DNA of 64,000 nt from an uncultured Lutibacter sp. (GCF_947495725.1 NZ_CANLZZ010000004.1:186001-250000), one strand, 5' to 3'; positions 18,511-28,071 are shown, counted from the first letter of the stretch. The notes: generated from the letters alone by a model not told the origin. A program made the numbers and translations.

Positions 18511-19341
18511 ATGCAGCAATTAATTTATTTCATTAGAAAATTTAGATATTTTCTGCTATTTATTCTACTAGAAGTAGTTGCGTTTTTTTTTACAATTCAA
18601 CATCACTCTTATCACAAAAGTAAGTTTGTAAATTCGGCAAACTCCATTACTGGAGGGATATATAATACTACTAATTCAATAAATGAATTTTTTCAATTAA
18701 AAAAAGATAATCGACAGTTAATTGAAGAAATTACTAATTTAAAAAACACTGTAATTATAAATAATTTATCTATTGAAAAAGACAGTTTTAATATAAATAA
18801 ATCGGAAAAATTTAGACAAAAATACCAATATACTTTTGCCAAAATTATTAATAATAATTATACCAAAAGAAATAATGTTTTAACTATTGATAAAGGAATA
18901 AAACAAGGAATAACATCTGATTTAGGTGTAATAAATAGTAAGGGAATTATTGGCGTTACCAAAAACACCTCAAATAATTATACAACTGTTCTTTCAATTT
19001 TAAATAACAATTCTAAAATTAATGCACGTTTAAAAAGCAGTAATCACTTTGGAACATTAATTTGGAATGGAAATGATTTTAATATTCTTCAATTAATTGA
19101 TATTCCTAGACAAGCAAAACTAAAAGTAGGAGATACAATTATAACTGGTGGAAAATCGGCTATTTTTCCTGAAGGAATTAATATAGGAACAATAAAAGAT
19201 TTCTCCTTTGAAAATAACCAATACAAAACTATAAATATTGAATTATTTAATGATATGAGTAATTTGGGTTATGTTCAAATAATTAAAAACCTTGAAAGAA
19301 CCGAACAGTTACTCTTAGAAAAAGAAAATACAAATGACTAA
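18511..19341 (+). CDS. mreC: Rod shape-determining protein MreC
   Basis: The 276-residue bitopic inner-membrane protein has a single N-terminal membrane helix (about 11-28), then a coiled coil (about 55-85) and the beta-rich periplasmic MreC core (GIKQGITSDLGVINSKGIIG, VGDTIITGGKSAIFPEGI). It links MreB to the PBP2-RodA synthase. It overlaps mreD by 8 bp. Confidence 0.95.
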   Translation: MQQLIYFIRKFRYFLLFILLEVVAFFFTIQHHSYHKSKFVNSANSITGGIYNTTNSINEFFQLKKDNRQLIEEITNLKNTVIINNLSIEKDSFNINKSEKFRQKYQYTFAKIINNNYTKRNNVLTIDKGIKQGITSDLGVINSKGIIGVTKNTSNNYTTVLSILNNNSKINARLKSSNHFGTLIWNGNDFNILQLIDIPRQAKLKVGDTIITGGKSAIFPEGINIGTIKDFSFENNQYKTINIELFNDMSNLGYVQIIKNLERTEQLLLEKENTND

Positions 19342-19840
19342 TTTAGTACTAAATAATTCAGTTCGCTTTCTGGGGTTAGTGCTTTTACAAGTTCTAATAC
19401 TCAATAATTTAAACTTGTTTGGATTTATAAATCCAATGGTTTACATAATTTGGGTTATTTTATTTCCAATAAGAAAAAATCAAAGTACTTTTTTAATTTT
19501 AAGCTTTTTATTAGGTTTAACCGTAGATTTTTTCTCAAATTCAGGTGGTATAAATGCTGGTGCAACTCTTTTAATTGCATATTTAAGACTTCCAATATTA
19601 AGAGCTGTATTAAAAAAATATGATTTCGATTTTTTATTATTTAATTTAAGAACCATTTCCTTTGGAAAAGCCTTTTTATTTATAAGTATCTTAACCTTAA
19701 TTCATCACGTCACGGTTTTTAGTTTAGAATATTTTAGTATCAATTCGTATCAAACAATAATTTCTAACACAATTTTAACAAGTATTTTTACAATAATTTT
19801 AAGTATTTTAGGTATTATATTATTTACAAAAAAGAAATAA
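19334..19840 (+). CDS. mreD: Rod shape-determining protein MreD
   Basis: The 168-residue protein has about five membrane helices with the typical pattern FINPMVYIIWVILFP and LLGLTVDFFSNSGGI. It is a small integral partner of MreC. It overlaps the end of mreC and ends directly against the mrdA ATG, which fits tight operon translation. Confidence 0.9.
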   Translation: MTNLVLNNSVRFLGLVLLQVLILNNLNLFGFINPMVYIIWVILFPIRKNQSTFLILSFLLGLTVDFFSNSGGINAGATLLIAYLRLPILRAVLKKYDFDFLLFNLRTISFGKAFLFISILTLIHHVTVFSLEYFSINSYQTIISNTILTSIFTIILSILGIILFTKKK

Positions 19841-21697
19841 ATGAAAAGATCAGGATTATTAGCCTTTTTAATTATTCTTATTGCAATAATATTTATAAGT
19901 CGATTGTTTTATTTACAAATACTAAATAATTCATATACAATTCCCACCTTAAATAGTTCAGCAGTAAAAGTAACCTACGATTACCCTGAAAGAGGCTATA
20001 TATACGATAGAAATGGAGTGCTTTTAGTTGCCAATCAGCTTTCATATGATATTATGATAATTCCGCGAGAGGTGAAACCTTTAGACACTTTAGATTTTTG
20101 TAAATTATTGAAAATCACAAAAGAAGATTTTATAAAAAAATTTGAAAGGGCAAAACGCTATTCAACAAGAATTCCATCCACATTTTTACCTCAATTATCT
20201 AAAAGTGATTATGCCTATTTACAAGAAAAAATGCATAAGTTCAAAGGCTTTTACATTATTAAAAGATCTTTAAGAGAATACCCCTTAAATTCAGCCCCAA
20301 ATGTACTTGGATATATTAGTGAGGTAAATGAAAGAATGATAAAAAACAATCCTAATTATCAATTAGGAGAATTAATTGGAACTGCAGGAGTTGAAGTAAC
20401 TTATGAAGAAACTTTAAGAGGGACAAAAGGTGTAAAATACATACAAAGAGATAGGTTTAATAAAGAAATTGGACCCTATAAAAACGGAATCTACGATACT
20501 CTTCCAGTGCCAGGAAATGATATTACTTTAACCTTAGATAGCAAACTACAACAATATGGAGAAGCCTTAATGATTAATAAGCGAGGTGGAATTGTCGCTA
20601 TAGAACCATCTTCTGGAGAAATTTTAGCACTTGTTTCCACTCCTACTTTTGACCCTAATTTATTAGTAGGAAGAGAAAGATCTAAACAATTTTCTAAATT
20701 ATTTTTAGACACCATAAGTAATCCATTATTAGACAGAGGATTACAAGGAGAATACCCTCCAGGCTCACCATTCAAAGTAATTACGGCACTGGCTGCACTG
20801 CAAGAGAATGTTATTACTACTACCAGTACCATAAAATGTTTTGGAGGTTACCGTTATGGTTCGGGAAAAGGAGCATTTATGGAATGTCATTGCGGAACGC
20901 ACGGCAGTCCTGTAGAATTAAATAAGGCTATATACAGATCGTGCAATAGCTATTTTTCAAATGCTTATAGAAAAACTATTGAAAAATATCCAACAGCTCG
21001 TGAAGGTATGGATGTATGGAGTAATCATGTAAAAAGTTTTGGACTAGGAAACTATTTAAACAATGATTTATCAGTTGGAAAAAAAGGACTTGTTCCTGAT
21101 GCTAATTTTTACAATAAATGGTATCCTAATTCGCGGTGGACAGCAACGTACAGTATTTCAAATGCCATTGGCCAGGGCGAAGTATTAACAACACCTATAC
21201 AACTTGCTAATATGACTGCAGCTGTAGCTAACAGAGGGTTTTATTTCACGCCACATATTGTAAAACAAATTAAAGATAAAAAATTAGACGAAAAATATAC
21301 AACTCCAAAATATACTTCTATAGATGAAAAATATTTTGAACCCGTAATCGAAGGTTTGTTTAATGTATTTGAGAACCCAAGAGGAACAGCAAGCTGGTCA
21401 AAAGTTAAAGGAATTGAAATTTGCGGAAAAACAGGTACAGCAGAGAACCCTCACGGACAAGACCATTCCATATTTATAGCATTTGCACCAAAAGACAACC
21501 CAAAAATAGCCATTTCAGTTTTTGTTGAAAATGGCTATTGGGGATCACGATGGGCAGGTCCTATTGCTAGTTTAATGATAGAGAAATATTTAAAAGGAGA
21601 AACTATTAGACCTTGGAAAGAGCAAGAAATGTTTAATGGTAGTTTACAAGAAGAATATAATAAACAACTAAAAGAAACAACTGAAATTGAGGAGTAG
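19841..21697 (+). CDS. mrdA: Penicillin-binding protein 2 (elongasome transpeptidase)
   Basis: The 618-residue class B PBP has one N-terminal membrane helix (about 7-26), a pedestal domain with RGYIYDRNGVLL and a transpeptidase domain. The catalytic motifs are S309PFK312 (usual form STFK), S367CN369 and K530TGT. It cross-links peptidoglycan during elongation with RodA. A Cys/His cluster between the first two motifs (C333, C349, C351, H354, C368) lies where a zinc site has been described in some PBP2 enzymes. The neighbouring genes mreD (0 bp) and rodA (overlap 11 bp) confirm its role. Confidence 0.95.
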   Translation: MKRSGLLAFLIILIAIIFISRLFYLQILNNSYTIPTLNSSAVKVTYDYPERGYIYDRNGVLLVANQLSYDIMIIPREVKPLDTLDFCKLLKITKEDFIKKFERAKRYSTRIPSTFLPQLSKSDYAYLQEKMHKFKGFYIIKRSLREYPLNSAPNVLGYISEVNERMIKNNPNYQLGELIGTAGVEVTYEETLRGTKGVKYIQRDRFNKEIGPYKNGIYDTLPVPGNDITLTLDSKLQQYGEALMINKRGGIVAIEPSSGEILALVSTPTFDPNLLVGRERSKQFSKLFLDTISNPLLDRGLQGEYPPGSPFKVITALAALQENVITTTSTIKCFGGYRYGSGKGAFMECHCGTHGSPVELNKAIYRSCNSYFSNAYRKTIEKYPTAREGMDVWSNHVKSFGLGNYLNNDLSVGKKGLVPDANFYNKWYPNSRWTATYSISNAIGQGEVLTTPIQLANMTAAVANRGFYFTPHIVKQIKDKKLDEKYTTPKYTSIDEKYFEPVIEGLFNVFENPRGTASWSKVKGIEICGKTGTAENPHGQDHSIFIAFAPKDNPKIAISVFVENGYWGSRWAGPIASLMIEKYLKGETIRPWKEQEMFNGSLQEEYNKQLKETTEIEE

Positions 21698-22964
21698 AAA
21701 AACTAACATATTTTATGGAATAGATTGGCTATTAGTTTTATGTTATTTCTTACTCATTTTTGTGGGTTGGCTTAACATATATTCTGCAACTATTACAAAT
21801 GAAGATATAAGTATTATAAATTTCTCAACCGAATATGGAAAACAACTTGTTTGGATTTGTCTAAGCATCCCAATAATACTATTAATACTACTTTTTGAAG
21901 CAAAATTTTATGAAAAATACGCTTCGCTTATTTATTTAGTGAGCTTACTATTTTTAGTGGGATTGTTTGTTGTTGGAAAGAATATAAATGGAGCCACTTC
22001 TTGGTACGATTTTGGAGTTTTTAGCCTACAACCTTCAGAATTTGTGAAAGCCGCTGTGGCATTAGCAATTGCTAAATTAGTAAGTGAAAAACAATTTAAC
22101 TTAAATAAAATAACAAATCAAGCACAGGCCCTATTAATTTTATTTATTCCAGCCACTTTAATAACATTACAACCAGATCCTGGATCTGCTTTAGTCTATT
22201 CGGCATTTGTATTTGTTTTATATAGAGAAGGACTTCCTTTTTATTATATTACTATTGGATTTATTGCTGCATTCTTATTTGTTGCCACCCTATATTTTGG
22301 TTTCTTATATACATTATTGGGCTCTTTTTTACTGTTTTTAGTAATTCTATTATATTTTGTTTTATACAGAAAAAAGGCACTTAAAAAAGGTTGGATGAAA
22401 ATTTCTGGTATATTTTTAATTTCAGCTTTATTTATTTTTAGTGTTAACTTTGTTTTTAATAATGTTTTTGAACAAAGACACAGAGATCGATTTAATATTC
22501 TGCTAGGAAAAACTACGGATGTTAAAAGTATTGGTTATAATACAAATCAATCTGTTATTACAATTGCTTCTGGAGGAATGACAGGTAGAGGATTTTTGGA
22601 AGGAGAACGAACTCAAGGAAATTTTGTTCCTGAAAATCAAACAGATTATATTTTTACCATAGTTGGTGAGGAATGGGGGTTTATAGGTAGCGTGGTTGTA
22701 ATACTATTGTTTGTAATTTTCTTACTTAGAATTCTTCAAGTTGCAGAGCGTCAAAAATCCAAATTTAGCCGAGTTTATGGATACAGCATCGCAGCTATAT
22801 TTTTTACTCATTTCACTATAAACATAGGTATGGTAATAGGAATATTGCCAACAATAGGAATTCCTTTACCTTTTTTTAGTTATGGAGGCTCCGCTTTATG
22901 GGGTTTTACCGTGCTTTTATTTCTTTTTATTAGATTAGATGCCAACCGCTCCTACGAATGGTAA
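21687..22964 (+). CDS. rodA: Rod shape-determining glycosyltransferase RodA
   Basis: The 425-residue SEDS-family membrane protein polymerises glycan strands with PBP2. It has about ten membrane helices, with typical motifs such as WYDFGVFSLQPSEFVK, LITLQPDPGSALVY and the C-terminal IPLPFFSYGGSALW. No in-frame ATG is available near the N terminus; a TTG at 21687 inside the end of mrdA gives MRSRKTNIFYGIDW, which fits the family start. The start therefore overlaps mrdA by 11 bp. Confidence 0.95.
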   Translation: MRSRKTNIFYGIDWLLVLCYFLLIFVGWLNIYSATITNEDISIINFSTEYGKQLVWICLSIPIILLILLFEAKFYEKYASLIYLVSLLFLVGLFVVGKNINGATSWYDFGVFSLQPSEFVKAAVALAIAKLVSEKQFNLNKITNQAQALLILFIPATLITLQPDPGSALVYSAFVFVLYREGLPFYYITIGFIAAFLFVATLYFGFLYTLLGSFLLFLVILLYFVLYRKKALKKGWMKISGIFLISALFIFSVNFVFNNVFEQRHRDRFNILLGKTTDVKSIGYNTNQSVITIASGGMTGRGFLEGERTQGNFVPENQTDYIFTIVGEEWGFIGSVVVILLFVIFLLRILQVAERQKSKFSRVYGYSIAAIFFTHFTINIGMVIGILPTIGIPLPFFSYGGSALWGFTVLLFLFIRLDANRSYEW

Positions 22965-22990
22965 TAGTACAGTTTTTAATTTGTTTTAAA

Positions 22991-23027
22991 AAAAAGCATT
23001 TGTAAATCGTAAAAATGAATGCCTTTT
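22991..23027. terminator. Imperfect terminator hairpin after rodA
   Basis: An A run and GCATT pair with AATGC and a T run around a long loop. It lies 27 bp after the rodA stop. On the minus strand it also follows the decayed rpsT tail at 23046-23073. The 352-bp gap 22965-23316 holds this hairpin, that tail, a second hairpin (23125-23157) and the rpsT terminator, and no gene. Confidence 0.5.
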
Positions 23028-23045
23028 TTGTGCTTAACTAAAGAT

Positions 23046-23073
23046 CTTATAATACTTCAACTTGTTTTGCTAA
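23046..23073 (-). repeat. Decayed copy of the rpsT 3' end
   Basis: This 28-bp segment matches the last codons of rpsT at 23316-23343 at 25 of 28 positions. On the minus strand it would read LAKQVEVL and stop, against LAKQVAAL and stop in rpsT. As with rpsT, a hairpin with a T tract follows on the minus strand. There is no open frame upstream. It looks like the remnant of a tandem duplication. Confidence 0.55.
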
Positions 23074-23124
23074 CAACTTAAGAATACCTTTAAAAATATT
23101 ACATCAAATCTGCATTCATTTGCC

Positions 23125-23157
23125 GTACCTATTAAGTTGGGTTTGCCTTATAGGTAC
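23125..23157. repeat. Strong inverted repeat in the rodA-rpsT gap
   Basis: GTACCTAT (23125-23132) and ATAGGTAC (23150-23157) are perfect arms; with a one-base bulge the stem extends by AAG/CTT. On the plus strand five T follow, so it could end transcripts coming from rodA. A small RNA hairpin is another possibility. Confidence 0.5.
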
Positions 23158-23266
23158 TTTTTGCGCTCATATCCCTTTTTTATCAAGTTTAGATAACAAC
23201 CAATCTAATTAATCGTAATTGTAAACTATTTGCTTTGATATAAATAAAAAACGTTTTACAAAAAAA

Positions 23267-23290
23267 AAGCATCCATAAAAATGGATGCTT
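23267..23290 (-). terminator. Intrinsic terminator of rpsT
   Basis: AAGCATCCAT and ATGGATGCTT form a perfect 10-bp stem with an AAAA loop. On the minus strand a run of T follows, 26 bp past the rpsT stop codon. Confidence 0.9.
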
Positions 23291-23316
23291 TCTTTTATAG
23301 TTTTTAATTAAAAAAC

Positions 23317-23568
23317 TTATAATGCCGCAACTTGTTTTGCTAATTTAGATTTTAAATTACTAGCTTTATTCTTGTGAATAATATTATTCTTAGCTAATTT
23401 ATCTACCATAGCAACAACTTTTGGAAATAACTCTTCAGCTTCCTTCTTTTCAGTTGTAGCACGTAAGTCTCTTACAGCATTACGTGTAGTTTTATGCTGA
23501 TACTTGTTTCTTAATTGCTTAGCGCGATTACTTCTAATTCTTTTTAAAGCTGACTTGTGATTTGCCAT
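23317..23568 (-). CDS. rpsT: 30S ribosomal protein S20
   Basis: The 83-residue, highly basic helical protein begins [22 protein letters not shown], typical of S20, which binds 16S rRNA early in 30S assembly. Length and composition are normal. tRNA-Glu lies 25 bp upstream on the same strand and the two probably share a transcript from the promoter at 23706-23734. Confidence 0.97.
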   Translation of the reverse strand: MANHKSALKRIRSNRAKQLRNKYQHKTTRNAVRDLRATTEKKEAEELFPKVVAMVDKLAKNNIIHKNKASNLKSKLAKQVAAL

Positions 23569-23593
23569 TATTAATTCTTTGTTTAATTTTTTG

Positions 23594-23665
23594 TAGTCCG
23601 TAGGGGAATCGAACCCCTGTTACCAGGATGAAAACCTGGCGTCCTAACCCCTAGACGAACGGACC
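23594..23665 (-). tRNA. tRNA-Glu (anticodon TTC)
   Basis: On the minus strand the sequence folds as a full cloverleaf: acceptor GGTCCGT with ACGGACT, anticodon stem CCAGG/CCTGG with loop TTTTCAT (anticodon TTC), and T arm AGGGG-TTCGATT-CCCCT. Discriminator base is A. CCA is not encoded. The 72-nt length is normal. Confidence 0.96.
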
Positions 23666-23705
23666 ATTATTGTTTTTCGATGACATTATTTCGTCATTGC
23701 GGATG

Positions 23706-23734
23706 CAAAAATACAACTATTTTTCAATTCGCAA
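23706..23734 (-). promoter_or_regulatory. Promoter of tRNA-Glu and rpsT
   Basis: On the minus strand TTG (23734-23732), an 18-nt spacer and TATTTTTG (23713-23706) precede the tRNA by about 40 nt. An imperfect inverted repeat with ATGAC and GTCAT lies between promoter and tRNA (23680-23697). Confidence 0.5.
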
Positions 23735-23751
23735 AACTTTTTTCGAAAAAT

Positions 23752-25230
23752 TTAATAAGATTTTGCAAATAATACTCTTTGCATTGACTTAGCCCCCGAA
23801 AATACACACTTTCCTTCTTCAATTTTATTATCTAAAGGAATACATCTTATAGTTGCTTTTGTTAATTCTTTGATTTTATCCTCTGTTTCTATTGTGCCAT
23901 CCCAGTGTGCAGAAACAAAACCTCCTTTATTTTCAATAACATCCTTAAATTCATCAAAAGTATCAACTACTGTTGTATGTTCAGTCCTGTAAGCAATGGC
24001 TTTATTAAATAAATTCTCCTGAATATCATTTAACAAACCTGTTACAAACTCAACTACATCATCTTGAGATACAGTTTGTTTCTCTAAAGTATCTCTTCTT
24101 GCAATCTCTACTGTATTATTTTCTAAGTCTCTTTTTCCAATAGCAATTCTAACTGGAACTCCTTTTAACTCATATTCTGCAAACTTCGCTCCTGGTCTGT
24201 AGGTATCCCTATCATCAAATTTAACTGAAACTCCTTTGGACCTAAGTTCTTTTACAAATACATCAACTTTTTCCGAAATGGCTTCTAATTGCTCTTCTCC
24301 TTTATAAATTGGAACAATAACAACTTGTATTGGTGCCAATTTTGGAGGTAATACCAATCCGAAATCATCCGAATGCGTCATAATCAAACCTCCTATCAAT
24401 CGGGTTGAAACACCCCAAGAAGTTGCCCAAACATATTCTTGTTTTCCTTCTTTTGAAGTATATTTTACATCAAAAGCTTTAGCAAAGTTTTGCCCTAAAA
24501 AGTGAGAAGTACCTGCTTGCAACGCTTTTCCATCTTGCATTAAGGCTTCAATGGTAAAAGTTTCATCTGCGCCTGCAAAACGTTCACTTTCAGATTTTGC
24601 TCCTTTAATAACGGGCATAGCCATAAAGTTCTCTGCAAATTCAGCATAAACCTTTTGCATTAGCATTGCTTCTTTAAGCGCTTCTTTTTTGGTTGCATGT
24701 GCTGTATGGCCTTCTTGCCATAAAAATTCAGCTGTCCGCAAAAACAGACGTGTACGCATTTCCCAACGAACTACATTTGCCCATTGATTAATAAGTAAAG
24801 GTAAATCTCTATACGATTGAATCCATCCTTTATAAGTATTCCAAATAATTGCTTCGGAAGTAGGACGTACAACTAATTCTTCTTCTAACTTAGCTGCAGG
24901 ATCAACACGAAGCTTTCCCTCATTATCAGGATCATTTTGCAATCTATAATGTGTAACAACTGCGCATTCCTTGGCAAATCCTTCTGCATTTTTTTCTTCT
25001 GCTTCAAATAAACTTTTTGGCACAAACAATGGAAAATAGGCATTTTCATGACCAGTTTCTTTAAACATCCTATCCAATTCTGCTTGCATTTTTTCCCAAA
25101 TTGCATATCCGTATGGCTTAATTACCATACATCCTCTAACGGCCGAATTTTCAGCTAAATCAGCTTTAACAACTAACTCGTTGTACCATTTGGAATAATC
25201 TATTTCTCTCTTTGTTAAATTCTTACTCAT
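23752..25230 (-). CDS. proS: Prolyl-tRNA synthetase (archaeal/eukaryal-like type)
   Basis: The 492-residue class II synthetase charges tRNA-Pro. It is the short form without the editing insertion of E. coli ProS. Motifs: [19 protein letters not shown], the class II motif 2 [35 protein letters not shown], and the C-terminal anticodon-binding and zinc-like tail ending VLFAKSY. The ATG at 25230 ([16 protein letters not shown]) is chosen; a start nine codons upstream adds residues not typical of the family. A promoter is seen at 25286-25315. Confidence 0.97.
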   Translation of the reverse strand: MSKNLTKREIDYSKWYNELVVKADLAENSAVRGCMVIKPYGYAIWEKMQAELDRMFKETGHENAYFPLFVPKSLFEAEEKNAEGFAKECAVVTHYRLQNDPDNEGKLRVDPAAKLEEELVVRPTSEAIIWNTYKGWIQSYRDLPLLINQWANVVRWEMRTRLFLRTAEFLWQEGHTAHATKKEALKEAMLMQKVYAEFAENFMAMPVIKGAKSESERFAGADETFTIEALMQDGKALQAGTSHFLGQNFAKAFDVKYTSKEGKQEYVWATSWGVSTRLIGGLIMTHSDDFGLVLPPKLAPIQVVIVPIYKGEEQLEAISEKVDVFVKELRSKGVSVKFDDRDTYRPGAKFAEYELKGVPVRIAIGKRDLENNTVEIARRDTLEKQTVSQDDVVEFVTGLLNDIQENLFNKAIAYRTEHTTVVDTFDEFKDVIENKGGFVSAHWDGTIETEDKIKELTKATIRCIPLDNKIEEGKCVFSGAKSMQRVLFAKSY

Positions 25231-25285
25231 AATAAAAGTTTGGCATAAATATTGCATCTTTTCTAATGGAAAATGCTAATTTCGA

Positions 25286-25315
25286 CAAAATTAGTTTTTT
25301 TTAAATAGTTAACAA
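25286..25315 (-). promoter_or_regulatory. proS: Bacteroidota-type promoter of proS
   Basis: On the minus strand TTG (25315-25313), 19-nt spacer, TAATTTTG (25293-25286), 55 nt before the ATG. Confidence 0.55.
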
Positions 25316-25333
25316 TAAAAATTTTAATTGATT

Positions 25334-26617
25334 ATGGAAGTTTCAAAAATCTTAAATCGAAAAGGCTCACAAATAGCTTTGCTTTTATTGCTGTTTGTTA
25401 GTTTGTATTCTTGTGGTACCTATCAAAGTGCTTATAACTATGATGATGACGGTATTTATGCTTCTAGTAATCAACAATACAATAATGAAGATATAGTTGT
25501 AGTAGATAAGCAAGAGTTTGATAAAAATTATTTTTCATATAAACTTGAAGAAATTCAGAATGTAGGTGAAGAGGACATTTTTACAGACATAGAAGAGTAT
25601 TATTATGATGACACTTATGAAAATGACTCGATAAATTCTAATTATTATGAACCTTGGGAACATACAAATAATGTAACTATTAATGTTGACTCTGGATTTG
25701 GAAGTATGGGTTACTATTGGCATAATCCTTTTTATTACGATTATTCATATAATTATTTCCCATTTTATTACAATTATTACAGCCCTTGGAGAAATTATCG
25801 TCCTTGGGGTTATGGATATGGATTTGGATTTGGAAACGGGTTTGGATTTGGAAATGGCTTTTATGATTATCCTTTTTATGGTGGTTTTTATGGCAATTAT
25901 TATCCTTATAGATATTCTCCTTTTGGATATTATGGCTACAATAATTATTACCCATATAATTATGCTCGAAACAGTTTTAATAGATATGATTCGTATGGTA
26001 AAAGATCATCTTACAATACAAACTCTAGAAGAGGAACTTCAAATAACTCAACCATAAGTAGAAGATCTAGTACATCTAGTGCTAACAAAAACCTTAATTC
26101 TACATCAACAAGAAGATCATCTTCAACAGCAAGAAGAACTAGATCTAGCAACCAAAATATAAATTCTAGCAGTAGAAATTACAACAGAACTCCTTCGAGG
26201 TCAACAAATGGCGCTTCTCAAAGAAGTTACACTCCAAGTCGTTCGTATCCAACAAGACAATCATCTTCATCAAGAAGAAATACATCTTATAATTTTAGTC
26301 CATCAACAGTTAGATATTCTTCTAATAATGTAAGAAATAGAAATGTTAATGTAAATTATGTACCTAAAAGTAGGTCTACATCAAATTCAAGAAGTGTTTC
26401 TGCAAATTCGAGTAGAACAGCTTCAAGATCGTCTAATTCGCGTGCAACAAGAAGTTATTCTCAGCCAAGATCGAGTAGTTATTCTTCTAGCAGTAATTCT
26501 AGATCATATTCTACTCCTAGTTCATCAACTTATAGTTCATCGAGCTCATCTAGTTCATCCTATTCTAGAAGTTCGTCTTCTGGATCGTCTTCACGAGGAA
26601 CATCAAGAAGGCAATAA
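25334..26617 (+). CDS. Low-complexity Tyr/Gly- and Ser/Arg-rich lipoprotein
   Basis: The protein has about 427 residues. A lipoprotein signal ends in LYSC (Cys near residue 27 from the ATG at 25334). An acidic region with many Tyr/Asp residues follows (to about 110). Then comes an aromatic Tyr/Gly/Phe-rich segment with short repeats such as GFGFGNGF (about 125-220). The second half is a Ser/Arg/Thr/Asn-rich tail of about 200 residues. Composition suggests an intrinsically disordered surface or matrix-like protein; no catalytic domain was seen. It lies 30 bp before a FadL-type porin gene, perhaps one transcript. The extra upstream TTG at 25328 is less likely as start. Function unknown. Confidence 0.75.
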   Translation: MEVSKILNRKGSQIALLLLLFVSLYSCGTYQSAYNYDDDGIYASSNQQYNNEDIVVVDKQEFDKNYFSYKLEEIQNVGEEDIFTDIEEYYYDDTYENDSINSNYYEPWEHTNNVTINVDSGFGSMGYYWHNPFYYDYSYNYFPFYYNYYSPWRNYRPWGYGYGFGFGNGFGFGNGFYDYPFYGGFYGNYYPYRYSPFGYYGYNNYYPYNYARNSFNRYDSYGKRSSYNTNSRRGTSNNSTISRRSSTSSANKNLNSTSTRRSSSTARRTRSSNQNINSSSRNYNRTPSRSTNGASQRSYTPSRSYPTRQSSSSRRNTSYNFSPSTVRYSSNNVRNRNVNVNYVPKSRSTSNSRSVSANSSRTASRSSNSRATRSYSQPRSSSYSSSSNSRSYSTPSSSTYSSSSSSSSSYSRSSSSGSSSRGTSRRQ

Positions 26618-26647
26618 TTAAAAAACGTATATAAAATACTTAGCATT

Positions 26648-27991
26648 ATGAAAAAAATATTTTTAGCTGCAATAATATGTTGCATTGCGTTTATTTCAAA
26701 CGCTCAAACATTAGGATATAATGATATTGGTGTTCTGTTTTCAAAGGAAAAAATTAATGGAACAGCACGCTACAATGCTATGAGTGGAGCATTTGGTGCA
26801 TTAGGTGGAGATTTATCTGCAATGGAAGCAAACCCTGCGGGAGCAGCTGTTTTTATGAAAAGTGAGTTTTCTCTATCATTTGGTATTAATGATAGCGAAA
26901 CTTCATCTAATTATTACGGTAATAGCGTATTAACAGACAATAGTAATTCTGATATTACACAAGCTGGAGGTGTATTTGTTTTTAAAACCAACAATAGAGG
27001 ATCTGATTGGGGAAAAATTGCATTAGGGTTTAATTTTGGAATTGCTAACGATTTTGAAGATTTCTGGATTGCTAACGGAAATAGCAACTACCCTACTTGG
27101 ATTGATGATGCAAATGATATAAATATTGCTTATTTAAATTCAACAGGCCAGTATTTCGAAAATTTGACCAATGGAAAAAACAATAAGTACTCATTTACTT
27201 TTGCTTCAGAATATAACAATAATTTATACCTGGGAGCTTCTATTACTACTTACGATATTGAACATTATCAAAGAACTTTGCTAGAAGAAAATAATAATGA
27301 TGGAAACGGAAATAATTTAGATGCATCTTTAATTCAGGAATTATATACCTTTGGAGATGGTGTTTCGTTTAATCTTGGTTTAATTTCTAAACCAAGTGAT
27401 AATGTTCGTTTAGGTTTAGCATACCAATCTCCAGTTTGGTATAATTTATCAGAAGATTATTTAGACTATGATGTTGAAGTTTACTACAGTAATACAAATG
27501 AATTAATTTCGGATTTCTCAGGTATTAGTGCTTTTGACTACAAATTAAAAACACCTAGTAAACTTACGGGTAGTTTCGCTTACATTTTTGAAAAACAAGG
27601 TTTAATAAGTATTGATTATATTTATAAAAATTATAGCAATATTAAATTAACAAATGCCGAATTTTCAAACGAAAATAATAGCTTTAAAACAGATTTAGAA
27701 AGTACTGGTGAATTTAGAATTGGAACCGAATGGCGTTTTGACAACATTTCACTTAGAGGTGGTTATTATTTAGAAACTTCCCCTTATAAAAACGCATTAG
27801 AAACGGATAATTTAGAAGGGTTTTCACTGGGAGCAGGTTATAAATTTAGAGGAGGAAAAATTGATATTTCTTATCAAAACAGCTCATATACTGCCCCATA
27901 CAATTTTTACCCACAATACAACACAATAGATGCTGCAGAATTAAACATTGATAATTCGAAAATTACAGCCACCTTAGTTTTAAATATTTAA
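26648..27991 (+). CDS. OmpP1/FadL/TodX-family outer-membrane transporter
   Basis: The 447-residue protein has a cleavable signal (to about residue 19, SNAQ) and then motifs of the FadL-type beta-barrel: ARYNAMSGAFGALGGDLSAMEANPAGAAVF near the mature N terminus (the hatch/NPA region), and many aromatic-ended beta strands to the C-terminal ATLVLNI. These channels take up hydrophobic compounds such as long-chain fatty acids. The Asn-Pro-Ala signature is conserved. Substrate cannot be predicted. Confidence 0.88.
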   Translation: MKKIFLAAIICCIAFISNAQTLGYNDIGVLFSKEKINGTARYNAMSGAFGALGGDLSAMEANPAGAAVFMKSEFSLSFGINDSETSSNYYGNSVLTDNSNSDITQAGGVFVFKTNNRGSDWGKIALGFNFGIANDFEDFWIANGNSNYPTWIDDANDINIAYLNSTGQYFENLTNGKNNKYSFTFASEYNNNLYLGASITTYDIEHYQRTLLEENNNDGNGNNLDASLIQELYTFGDGVSFNLGLISKPSDNVRLGLAYQSPVWYNLSEDYLDYDVEVYYSNTNELISDFSGISAFDYKLKTPSKLTGSFAYIFEKQGLISIDYIYKNYSNIKLTNAEFSNENNSFKTDLESTGEFRIGTEWRFDNISLRGGYYLETSPYKNALETDNLEGFSLGAGYKFRGGKIDISYQNSSYTAPYNFYPQYNTIDAAELNIDNSKITATLVLNI

Positions 27992-28012
27992 ATTTATTTA
28001 CACATAAATAAG

Positions 28013-28042
28013 AACGTCTCCGTAAAAAGAGACGTTTTTTCA
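28013..28042 (+). terminator. Intrinsic terminator after the FadL-type gene
   Basis: AACGTCTC and GAGACGTT form an 8-bp perfect stem with an 8-nt loop and T run. Confidence 0.85.
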
Positions 28043-28071
28043 TTTTTATGAAAAACCTAAATTTGTTTTAG

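Noticed and set aside
25680..26057. Overlapping open frames on both strands in the YG-rich gene
   Set aside because: They arise from the repetitive TAT/TTT/GGA codons; the lipoprotein signal and length favour frame 25334-26617 only.
26358..26621. 87-codon open frame on the plus strand over the Ser-rich tail
   Set aside because: A shadow of the low-complexity serine codons in another frame.
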